NCBI GenBank assembly: GCA_900544105.1
Contig: UQUC01000107.1
Span: 1 to 5,296 of the forward strand
Direction: 5' to 3'
Origin: an uncultured Oscillibacter sp.
GTDB lineage: Bacteria; Bacillota; Clostridia; Oscillospirales; Oscillospiraceae
DNA length: 5,296 nucleotides
The position numbers and the translations under genes are program-made. The notes below the pieces were generated by a model. The model was not told the DNA's origin. It did not search any database and was given only the letters and a program-made list of their open reading frames with translations. Positions 1 through 5,296 of the stretch are shown here, one piece after another. Positions within the stretch are counted from its first letter, which is position 1. Each line of letters opens with the position of its first letter.

Positions 1-2
1 TT

Positions 3-167
3 GCCACCTGCCTCTCGGACGGAGAAACAGCCAGATGGAACCGGGAGGATTTCATTGGCGTACTGGATGACAAGTTTCTTCCGGAATGGGCAAAGCCGAA
101 GCTGGCAGAGCTGAACGCACAGGAGCAGACCAATGCCCCCACTATGGGCGGCATGAATATGAAGTGA
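3..167 (+). CDS. C-terminal fragment of an unrecognised protein (5' end outside window)
   Basis: An open frame enters from the left edge and ends at TGA 165-167, giving the last 54 residues of a protein. The visible part is hydrophilic and has no membrane segment. It contains an acidic/aromatic stretch (WNREDFIGVLDDKFLPEWA, about residues 12-30 of the fragment) and a Met/Gly-rich end (MGGMNMK). I do not recognise the family; the start and any N-terminal domains lie outside the window. The frame is supported by its tight link to the next gene: the stop is 13 bp before the next start, and the AGGAGG ribosome site of that gene overlaps the stop codon. This suggests coupled translation of cytoplasmic element genes. 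Confidence 0.6.
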   Translation, partial: ATCLSDGETARWNREDFIGVLDDKFLPEWAKPKLAELNAQEQTNAPTMGGMNMK

Positions 168-172
168 GGAGG
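167..172 (+). promoter_or_regulatory. Ribosome binding site of the 209-residue protein
   Basis: AGGAGG, beginning inside the stop codon of the upstream gene, lies 8 nt before ATG 181. This spacing selects ATG 181 over the in-frame ATG at 187. It also argues against ATG 173, which touches the site and opens only a five-codon frame. Confidence 0.75.
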
Positions 173-180
173 ATGTCTGA

Positions 181-810
181 ATGTGCATGACCTATTACAC
201 CGTGGACGATCTCCGCCCCGGAAGACCCGGCTGGGATGTGAGACAGTTCTCCGCACTGGCGGAGGCCATTACCCATTACCGGACGCTCCCTATGGACGGG
301 GTCCGCGTGCTTGGCATGGCGGATGACGCCCACGCTTATGAACTCATCCGCTGTGTACGCCTTTTCCTTGGCGATGCCCAGGGTGAGGACGTTCTGGCGG
401 CAGATTACCGGCGCAGCGGCTTGACGAAAAAGAATGCTGCTTTGAAAAATGCGCTGGACGTTTGCTTAGAAGTCCTGCATCCCCGTTTTCTGTTGGAGCC
501 GGAGCGTTTGGTTCCCGTTCCCCATCGCAGAAAGCTGCGGGAAGAGCTGCGGGAGGCGCTTCTCTGGCAGGGCTATGAAGGAAACTATGATTCCGCCATT
601 CGCACTGTTTTTGTAGAAGGCGCTGGTTGGCTCTCACCCCAGGATGTGAAAAAGCAGAGGCAGCTTCCTCTGGTGTTGCGCTACCGGGTAGACGGTATGT
701 CGAAAGACGGTGCCTACCTCTCCTTAGAGCTGGAGCCTTGGGAATATGACCTTCTGCTGGAACAGACGAAAAATCACTATAAAAATAAAGAAAAGAGGAA
801 CACAAAATGA
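181..810 (+). CDS. Hypothetical cytoplasmic protein, 209 aa, of an accessory-element type
   Basis: There is no signal peptide or membrane segment, so the product is probably cytoplasmic. The N-terminal part (about 5-60) pairs a YTVDDLRPG start with a segment of the form FSALAEAITHYRTLP...VLGM...YELIRC. From memory this resembles the YodL-like and 'large polyvalent protein' domains common in accessory proteins of Tn1549-like elements, but I cannot confirm a family. The middle (about 83-131) looks helical and charged (RRKLREELREAL). The end (about 162-195) looks like a small beta/alpha unit (LPLVLRYRV...LELEPWEYDLLLE), followed by a Lys/Asn-rich tail. ATG 181 is chosen for its AGGAGG at 8 nt. 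The stop overlaps the next start as ATGA, so this gene is translationally coupled to an exported protein. The function is unknown. Confidence 0.85.
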   Translation: MCMTYYTVDDLRPGRPGWDVRQFSALAEAITHYRTLPMDGVRVLGMADDAHAYELIRCVRLFLGDAQGEDVLAADYRRSGLTKKNAALKNALDVCLEVLHPRFLLEPERLVPVPHRRKLREELREALLWQGYEGNYDSAIRTVFVEGAGWLSPQDVKKQRQLPLVLRYRVDGMSKDGAYLSLELEPWEYDLLLEQTKNHYKNKEKRNTK

Positions 811-1727
811 AACGAATGCTATCTCTCTGCGCTGCGGCGTTGTGCCTGACTTTGGCACTGACGCCCACTGCGCTGGCGGCGGACTTTGAACCCGCGGTAC
901 CGGACGCCAAGGTCTGCTATCCCACCTCCATCGTCCGAAACGACGATGGCACAGAACTGAAGAAAATCTATGATCTGAGTCCGGAAGACGATCCTGCGGG
1001 CATTCCCCGCTCGGACTTTCGGCAGGACGGCTTTCAGTACACCCTGACGGATCTTCTGAAGCAGGAGCTTCCGGAAAACGAGAGCCGCCAGCATACGGAG
1101 CATGTTTCTATCGAGAGCGCCAAAAAGGATATGGAATCCGTGCTGGCGCTGCTGCCGCAGGAGCGTGAGTTCATCACGGACGATGGGCTTATGGGAACCC
1201 TGACACTCCGACTTGACACCGTGCAGGTCGAGCCGTCTGGCTACGGCAGTTCTACAAAGCAGCTTTCCGTCAAGCGCAGCTATCCCAATCTTGCCGAGCA
1301 GGATACACAGTACATCCCCAAGAGCATTGAGGACGGCGGCAAAAACCTGACGCTCTCCGACATTCAGTGGCAGACCGACAATACCGCCAACATGGACGGT
1401 TATGCCGTGGCAGACCGCTATACCGCCGTCGCCACCTACACCGGCAGCACCACCAGCAGCTACGTCAAGGGTTACACCGTCACGGCGGACTATACCGGCA
1501 CGGTGAGCCGCATCGCATTAAATCGCGTTCGCTATGTTGCCATTTTCGAAGGCGTGCCTATCCAGCCCGCAGAGCCTGCAAAAACCGCCGGCGCAATGTC
1601 CTCGCTCCGCTGGTCCTATGTGCTCATCCCCATCGGAGTCGTGGCCGCGGCAGGCGCGGGCGTCGGCGGCGCGCTGCTGGTAAAACGCAAAAGAGAAAAT
1701 GCAGATGAGGAGGAGACAGAAGAATGA
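807..1727 (+). CDS. Exported single-pass membrane protein of unknown family, coupled to sortase
   Basis: This 306-residue protein has a Sec signal peptide at about 1-24 (MKRM, hydrophobic core, ALA-A cleavage site). A large extracellular region (about 26-266) follows, then a transmembrane helix at about 269-292 (Gly/Ala-rich), a KRKR stop-transfer signal at 293-296 and an acidic tail. It is therefore a type I membrane protein with its bulk outside. The extracellular part looks beta-rich near the C-terminal side, where two similar strands occur (YTAVATYTG at about 205-213 and YTVTADYTG at about 223-231). I see no LPXTG-like motif and no catalytic motif. The start overlaps the previous stop (ATGA), with AGAGGA 7 nt upstream; the stop overlaps the sortase start in the same way. 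The GAG-GAG codons of the acidic tail also supply the sortase ribosome site. A role as sortase partner or scaffold is inferred from this coupling alone. Confidence 0.85.
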   Translation: MKRMLSLCAAALCLTLALTPTALAADFEPAVPDAKVCYPTSIVRNDDGTELKKIYDLSPEDDPAGIPRSDFRQDGFQYTLTDLLKQELPENESRQHTEHVSIESAKKDMESVLALLPQEREFITDDGLMGTLTLRLDTVQVEPSGYGSSTKQLSVKRSYPNLAEQDTQYIPKSIEDGGKNLTLSDIQWQTDNTANMDGYAVADRYTAVATYTGSTTSSYVKGYTVTADYTGTVSRIALNRVRYVAIFEGVPIQPAEPAKTAGAMSSLRWSYVLIPIGVVAAAGAGVGGALLVKRKRENADEEETEE

Positions 1728-2503
1728 AAAAGATCATCACCCTTTGCCTGAGCCTTTGCATGACAGCAGCTCTGGCGGCTCCGGCGTATGCGCTGGAATA
1801 CAGTATCGATGCGCCGGACGATTACGACTTCGGCAGGAATACCTCCATCGATGTCATTCACACGGCGGATGGCGGCGCCATGCGCAACGAAGATGTGAGC
1901 AAGAACGCAGCGCTCATTCCGCCCGTCTTTGGCTCGGAGAGCATGAATGCGCTGCATACCGGCGAATACCTGACGCCGAATCTTGCGCCGCGCACCCTTC
2001 CCACGGCTGGCGCCGTGATCAGCGGCAACGGCGATGTGGTTACCCCAGGGAGTACGGTGAGCAGCGGCAACGGCTATCAGCCCGCTGTGCTGTTCACAGA
2101 TGTGACGAGTGAGCTCTACTACATAAACGGTTCCCTCGGCAAGATCGAGATCCCCACGCTGGGTCTGAGCGTGAGGATCTATCAGGGAACGGATAGCAAG
2201 ACGCTTGCCAAAGGCGTTGGGCATTTTGAAGATACCTCCATCTGGGAGGGCAATGTCTGCCTCGCCGCCCACAACCGCGGCGCCAACAGCTACTTCGGGC
2301 AGATCCACACGCTGAACATCGGGGACAAGATCACCCTGACGACCAAGCTGGGGACGCGCACCTATAAGGTGACGGACGTCAGCAAGGTCAGCGAGACAGA
2401 CCGCAGCGGTCTTGCGGACGCAAGTGAAAACCTGCTGACGCTTTACACCTGCGTTCGCAATCAGCGCGACCAGCGCTGGTGCGTCACCGCAGTGAAGGCT
2501 TGA
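1724..2503 (+). CDS. Sortase, class D-like, with cleavable-looking signal peptide
   Basis: Sortases are extracellular cysteine transpeptidases that cut a C-terminal sorting motif and join the protein to the cell wall or to another pilin. The 259-residue product carries the expected triad. His183 lies in CLAAHNRG, Cys243 in the TLYTC signature (239-243), and Arg251 is in the last strand (QRWCVTA). The catalytic barrel begins near 130 (IEIPTLGLSVRIYQG at 141-155). The TLxTC motif and short C-terminus fit class D best; class B is less likely. The N-terminus is odd: a signal peptide at about 1-23 ends in AYA, whereas most sortases keep an uncleaved N-terminal anchor. A Gly/Ser/Thr-rich linker (about 85-120) precedes the barrel and contains LPTAG. 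Cys179 and Cys253 are extra cysteines near the active site. ATG 1724 overlaps the previous stop. The likely substrate is the repeat protein starting at 3475. Confidence 0.92.
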   Translation: MKKIITLCLSLCMTAALAAPAYALEYSIDAPDDYDFGRNTSIDVIHTADGGAMRNEDVSKNAALIPPVFGSESMNALHTGEYLTPNLAPRTLPTAGAVISGNGDVVTPGSTVSSGNGYQPAVLFTDVTSELYYINGSLGKIEIPTLGLSVRIYQGTDSKTLAKGVGHFEDTSIWEGNVCLAAHNRGANSYFGQIHTLNIGDKITLTTKLGTRTYKVTDVSKVSETDRSGLADASENLLTLYTCVRNQRDQRWCVTAVKA

Positions 2504-2611
2504 TTTTTCTCCGTTTTGCCAGATCGGTTCTGTTCGACTTCTGCCCATCGCCTGTGATATGGTGAAGCTGCGAGAAGGATTTCCACACACATTTAGAATG
2601 GAGGCAGAACA

Positions 2612-3388
2612 ATGAACAGAGCGAAGAATACCGGACTCGTCCTCTGCGGCCTTGTGCTGGGGCTTTCGTTGAGTGCTCCTGCGGCGCAGGCGGTGGAATC
2701 GCTGAAAGCGACGCTTTCCACCAACCGCATCCTTGTAGACGGGCAGGAAGTCCGCCTGACGGCGTACAACATCAACGGAAATAACTATGTTATGCTGCGT
2801 GACATCGGCAGAGCGGTCGGCTTCAATATCTACTGGGACAGCGATAGCAAATGCGTGCAGGTCGAGTCGGACAAGCCTTACACTGGTGAAGCACCGGTAA
2901 AGTCCACTACGACAAAGCCTGTAGAGCAGCCTGCGCAGACAGACGTTGCCGCTGCAAAGCAGGACATCATTGACCGCACCAATGCGCTGCGGCGCGAAAA
3001 TGGTGCTGCCGCGCTGCGCGTCAACGACAAGCTCATGCAGGCGGCGCAGGTCCGGGCCGACGAGATGGCCTCCAGCAGTGTCTACTCTCATACCAGACCG
3101 GATGGACGACGAAACACCTCTGTTACCGATTGCCCGTATGTAGGAGAGAATATCCACCGCATCGCAGATTGGGCGCTGCAGGGTAAATCGGTATCCGAGG
3201 CCGCCGTGTGGTCATGGAACCTCTCCGGTGGACACCGGGACAATCTCCTCGAAAAGAATTACGCCGAAACCGGCGTGGGACTTTCAAGAGGAGTCAATGA
3301 CAGCGGCGAGGCGTGCTGGTACTGCGTCCAGCTCTTCCTATGGAATGGCTACTCCATAAGTTGGGTAGATACTCCGGCAGCCAAGTAA
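2612..3388 (+). CDS. Secreted CAP/SCP-domain protein with N-terminal stalk domain
   Basis: This 258-residue protein has a Sec signal peptide at about 1-27 (AQA cleavage site). Residues about 30-87 look like a copper-amine-oxidase N-terminal-like (stalk) domain: STNRILVDGQEVRLTAYNI, then YVMLRDIGRAVGFNIYWD. This module is often fused to exported Firmicute proteins and is usually thought to bind the envelope. A Thr/Pro/Gln linker (about 90-110) leads to a CAP domain (about 113-245) with recognisable marks: His160 in SHTRPDG, Glu179 in YVGENIH, and WNLSGGHRDNLL with His208. The CAP fold is shared with SCP/PR-1/YkwD proteins, whose bacterial biochemical role is mostly unsettled. Cys174 and a C235-WY-C238 pair could form disulfides. 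ATG 2612 is set by GGAGG (2600-2604) at 7 nt. There is no sorting signal or membrane helix, so the protein is released or held by the stalk domain. It lies between the sortase and the adhesin and is probably co-expressed with them. Confidence 0.92.
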   Translation: MNRAKNTGLVLCGLVLGLSLSAPAAQAVESLKATLSTNRILVDGQEVRLTAYNINGNNYVMLRDIGRAVGFNIYWDSDSKCVQVESDKPYTGEAPVKSTTTKPVEQPAQTDVAAAKQDIIDRTNALRRENGAAALRVNDKLMQAAQVRADEMASSSVYSHTRPDGRRNTSVTDCPYVGENIHRIADWALQGKSVSEAAVWSWNLSGGHRDNLLEKNYAETGVGLSRGVNDSGEACWYCVQLFLWNGYSISWVDTPAAK

Positions 3389-3407
3389 AATCAAACAACA
3401 TCAACGT

Positions 3408-3447
3408 GAAGCAGACCGAGAAAAACCGGTCTGCTTCTTCATTATCT
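3408..3447 (+). terminator. Hairpin with weak T tract, probable terminator or attenuator
   Basis: A perfect 11-bp inverted repeat (GAAGCAGACCG at 3408-3418 and CGGTCTGCTTC at 3427-3437) encloses an 8-nt A-rich loop. It starts 19 bp after the CAP-protein stop. The following bases (TTCATTATCT) are T-rich but not a clean run, so termination may be partial. It ends 21 bp before the ribosome site of the repeat adhesin. Read-through could set a lower level of that protein, or the stem could protect the 3' end of the upstream message. Confidence 0.65.
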
Positions 3448-3458
3448 CTAAATGACAA

Positions 3459-3467
3459 TAAGGAGGA
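3459..3467 (+). promoter_or_regulatory. Near-perfect ribosome binding site selecting a TTG start
   Basis: TAAGGAGGA is almost fully complementary to the 16S rRNA 3' end and sits 7 nt before TTG 3475. The first in-frame ATG (3499) has no ribosome site and would remove the Lys/Arg residues of the signal-peptide N region. TTG is therefore the better start. Confidence 0.85.
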
Positions 3468-3474
3468 ACCAACC

Positions 3475-5296
3475 TTGAAAACACTTAGAACAAGGATCAT
3501 GTCGGCGTTTCTTGTCATTATGACATTATTGACGCTGCTTCCGACTTCTGCACTTGCCGCTTCCAGCACCGGAACCGGCATCAAGCCCACCAGCAACACA
3601 AACTACTGGACAACGCGGCTTCTCCATGACGGTACGCCGTACAGCTATAAGCCGCCGATGGCGGCAGGCAAAATGCTCTACTGCATGGATCGCGGCTATG
3701 GCTATCGCTGGGGTACGGCATCGTTCCTCAACTCTTACACCTATACCTCTGCCACCGGCGCGGACGCAGACGCTGTCCTGAAAACGGCGCTGGCGCAGAG
3801 CGGCATGGGTGAGCTGGACGCCCAGCAGCTTGAAAACTTCAAGTGGATGATGACCTATATCGTGGACTATAAGGGTGACATCCCCGGCAGCCTGTTCATG
3901 GCCGCGCAGACCTATGTATGGGATCACCAGTCTTTCAAGGGCGAAGGCGATGGTGACATCGATGGCGGCGGCTACGCCAACGCTGATACCTATGAAATGT
4001 ACTTGGGCTACACCGACTGGATGTTGAAAGAAAAAGCCAAGGAGGATGCGGAGTTCCAGAAGCAGATTGAGGAGTACGCCGCCAAAGGCATCATTGCGTC
4101 TGTCGTTGAGGATGAAGCCGCAAAATGGGCGGTGTGGGCAAAGTCCAGCGTCAAGGGACGCCAGAGCTTCTTCAATTACTATGCGCCCCGCAAACTGGTG
4201 GTGAATGATGCTCCCGTGCCGGATAAGCCCACGCCTCCTGCCGGCGATGCGGACATTACCTTGCGAAAGGTGGCTGCTGGAACGACCCGCGGGCTGGACG
4301 GTGCAAAATTCAACATCTACCGTGACGGTCAGATCGTCGGCAGCGATGTGACCAAAAACGGCGGCATTATCGAAGTCAATAACGTGACGAAAGGCTTATG
4401 GTCTTTTGTAGAAGTGGAAGCTCCGGCAGGCTACTGCGCAGATTCCACCCCACTCAGCGTCTATGTGGACACCACGGATGGAGACAAGCAGTATACCGTT
4501 ACCGCTACGAACTATGAACTGCCCAGCATGAAGATCATCAAGACCGATGCGCAGACCGGCACACCGATCCCCGGTACGGTGCTGTCCATTAAATCCGTGA
4601 CCGGCAGCTATTCTACCTCCGTCACCACCGGCTCGGACGGTTCGGCAACCCTTTCAGACATCCCCGCTGATGTGTATGTCGTCCGGGAGGAATCCGTGCC
4701 GGAGCCTTATGTAGTGTCTCACACCGAGCAGACCGTAGCGCTGCGCCCCGGCAAGACCTCCGAAGTCATCTTCGTTGACTATGAAAAGCCGGGACTCGAA
4801 ATTTTGAAGAAAAACATTGCCACCGGAGAGCCTATCGAGGGCGTGACCTATCTCATTGAGCAGATCGACGGCAGCTACTCCACCAGCGCCACGACGGACA
4901 GCGCGGGGCGCATCTTCCTCGATTCCATCCCCGTGGGCAGCTATCGCATCACGGAGAAAAATGTGCCTTCCAATGTCATTCTCTCTGAGATCCCGCAGGA
5001 GGTACATCTGGAAGCAGGCTGCACCAGAACGGTGACCTTCTTCAACGCGGTCAAACCCTCCCTGACGATCCTGAAGCGAAACAGCGTCACCGGTGATCCT
5101 CTCTCCAATGCCAAATTCCATATCTATTATGGCTCGGATAATACCACCACCGGCGAGATCAACGACCTCGGTGTGTTCACAACGGCCTCCGACGGTAAAA
5201 TCACCATCACCGATGTAAACCGTGGCTGGTACAAACTGGTAGAGGAGTCCGCTCCCAAGGGCTTCGGCATTCAGGGCAGCGGGGTCACCGAGTTCT
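3475..5296 (+). CDS. Large surface adhesin: thioester domain plus CnaB repeats (3' end outside window)
   Basis: The open frame starts at TTG 3475 and runs off the right edge, giving at least 607 residues. Residues 1-28 are a Sec signal peptide (ALA-A site). Residues about 40-240 look like a thioester domain, in which a Cys and a Gln side chain form an internal bond that can react covalently with a target surface. Cys70 lies in LYCMDRG and Gln145 in AQTYVW, matching the YC and [T/A]Qxx[IV]W marks of that family. Residues 183-230 are helical and charged. A Pro-rich linker (247-257) precedes four CnaB/SpaA-like domains spaced about 90 residues apart, each with the Lys/Glu pattern of self-made isopeptide bonds; the fourth is cut by the window. 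The sorting signal must lie beyond the edge. The product is probably the substrate of the sortase at 1724-2503. The CnaB identification is firm; the thioester domain is likely but rests on two short motifs. Confidence 0.9.
   Translation, partial: MKTLRTRIMSAFLVIMTLLTLLPTSALAASSTGTGIKPTSNTNYWTTRLLHDGTPYSYKPPMAAGKMLYCMDRGYGYRWGTASFLNSYTYTSATGADADAVLKTALAQSGMGELDAQQLENFKWMMTYIVDYKGDIPGSLFMAAQTYVWDHQSFKGEGDGDIDGGGYANADTYEMYLGYTDWMLKEKAKEDAEFQKQIEEYAAKGIIASVVEDEAAKWAVWAKSSVKGRQSFFNYYAPRKLVVNDAPVPDKPTPPAGDADITLRKVAAGTTRGLDGAKFNIYRDGQIVGSDVTKNGGIIEVNNVTKGLWSFVEVEAPAGYCADSTPLSVYVDTTDGDKQYTVTATNYELPSMKIIKTDAQTGTPIPGTVLSIKSVTGSYSTSVTTGSDGSATLSDIPADVYVVREESVPEPYVVSHTEQTVALRPGKTSEVIFVDYEKPGLEILKKNIATGEPIEGVTYLIEQIDGSYSTSATTDSAGRIFLDSIPVGSYRITEKNVPSNVILSEIPQEVHLEAGCTRTVTFFNAVKPSLTILKRNSVTGDPLSNAKFHIYYGSDNTTTGEINDLGVFTTASDGKITITDVNRGWYKLVEESAPKGFGIQGSGVTEF
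4249..5296 (+). repeat. Four tandem CnaB-type domains (fourth truncated by window)
   Basis: Protein-level repeats cover about residues 259-349, 350-437, 438-526 and 527 onward. Aligned key residues are Lys265/356/445/534 in the first strand, Glu313/405/494/590 in the strand before the AP-GY-like turn, and Asn346/Asp435/Asn524 in the last strand. Lys-to-Lys spacing is 91, 89 and 89. Repeats 2 and 3 are most alike (both contain GSYSTS at 377-382 and 466-471), as if duplicated more recently. Repeats 1 and 4 share an AKFxIY strand and a (V)EE/VE-APxG(Y/F) turn. The DNA copies have diverged, so this is an old array rather than a fresh duplication. Confidence 0.85.

Noticed and set aside
807..881. 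Possible lipoprotein signals, since Cys occurs in the signal peptides of the 807, 1724 and 2612 products
   Set aside because: None of the cysteines sits in a lipobox (small residue at -1 and suitable -3), and all lie inside the hydrophobic core rather than at its end. Ordinary Sec cleavage sites follow.
344..910. A 188-codon open frame on the minus strand
   Set aside because: It is a shadow of the 181-810 gene, with a low-complexity Ala/Ser/Arg/His-rich translation and no ribosome site or neighbour to support it.
1699..2112. A 137-codon plus-strand frame overlapping the sortase start
   Set aside because: It is out of frame with the sortase, and its translation is rich in Arg, Cys and Gln without a domain. 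The overlapping sortase frame has a signal peptide and a catalytic triad.
2469..2480. Perfect 12-bp palindrome ACCAGCGCTGGT
   Set aside because: It lies inside the sortase catalytic-Arg codons (DQRW), is single, and has no adjacent partner site or T tract. Chance from coding constraint is the simplest reading.
1616..3157. A 513-codon open frame on the minus strand
   Set aside because: It lies opposite the sortase, the CAP protein and the end of the membrane protein, all of which have clear family or topology evidence. Its translation has no recognisable domain, and long antisense frames are common in GC-rich codons.
4654..5121. A 155-codon open frame on the minus strand
   Set aside because: It is antisense to well-aligned CnaB repeats 2 to 4, whose conserved Lys/Glu/Asn pattern proves the plus-strand frame.

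Overview
The window looks like an accessory, probably integrative-conjugative-element-type segment from a GC-rich gut Firmicute (class Clostridia, Oscillospiraceae/Lachnospiraceae-like). The grounds are strong AGGAGG ribosome sites, ATGA stop/start overlaps, Gram-positive signal peptides, a class-D-like sortase and a CnaB-repeat surface protein. The mobile-element assignment is inference from gene content: no relaxase, integrase, type IV secretion gene or element end lies in the window, and host taxonomy cannot be fixed from it. Every gene reads left to right.

Layout: 3-167 is the C-terminal end of an unrecognised protein. 181-810 encodes an unrecognised 209-residue cytoplasmic protein. 807-1727 encodes an exported single-pass membrane protein of unknown family. 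1724-2503 encodes a sortase with an apparently cleavable signal peptide. These four are 13 bp apart or overlap by ATGA, so they form one operon. A 108-bp gap precedes 2612-3388, a secreted protein with a copper-amine-oxidase-N-like stalk domain followed by a CAP/SCP domain. After an 86-bp gap holding a perfect 11-bp-stem hairpin, a TTG-started reading frame runs from 3475 off the right edge. It encodes a large surface protein with a probable N-terminal thioester (Cys-Gln) adhesion domain and at least four CnaB-type isopeptide domains.

Working model (inference): the right-hand gene is the sortase substrate, a covalent adhesin stiffened by isopeptide bonds. The sortase attaches it to the wall or polymerises it, the upstream membrane protein may hold or assist the secreted sortase, and the CAP protein is a co-exported wall or surface factor. 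On a conjugative element such a cassette could promote donor-recipient or host-surface contact. The most interesting points are the thioester/isopeptide adhesin and the sortase that seems to lack a membrane anchor but is translationally coupled to a membrane protein.
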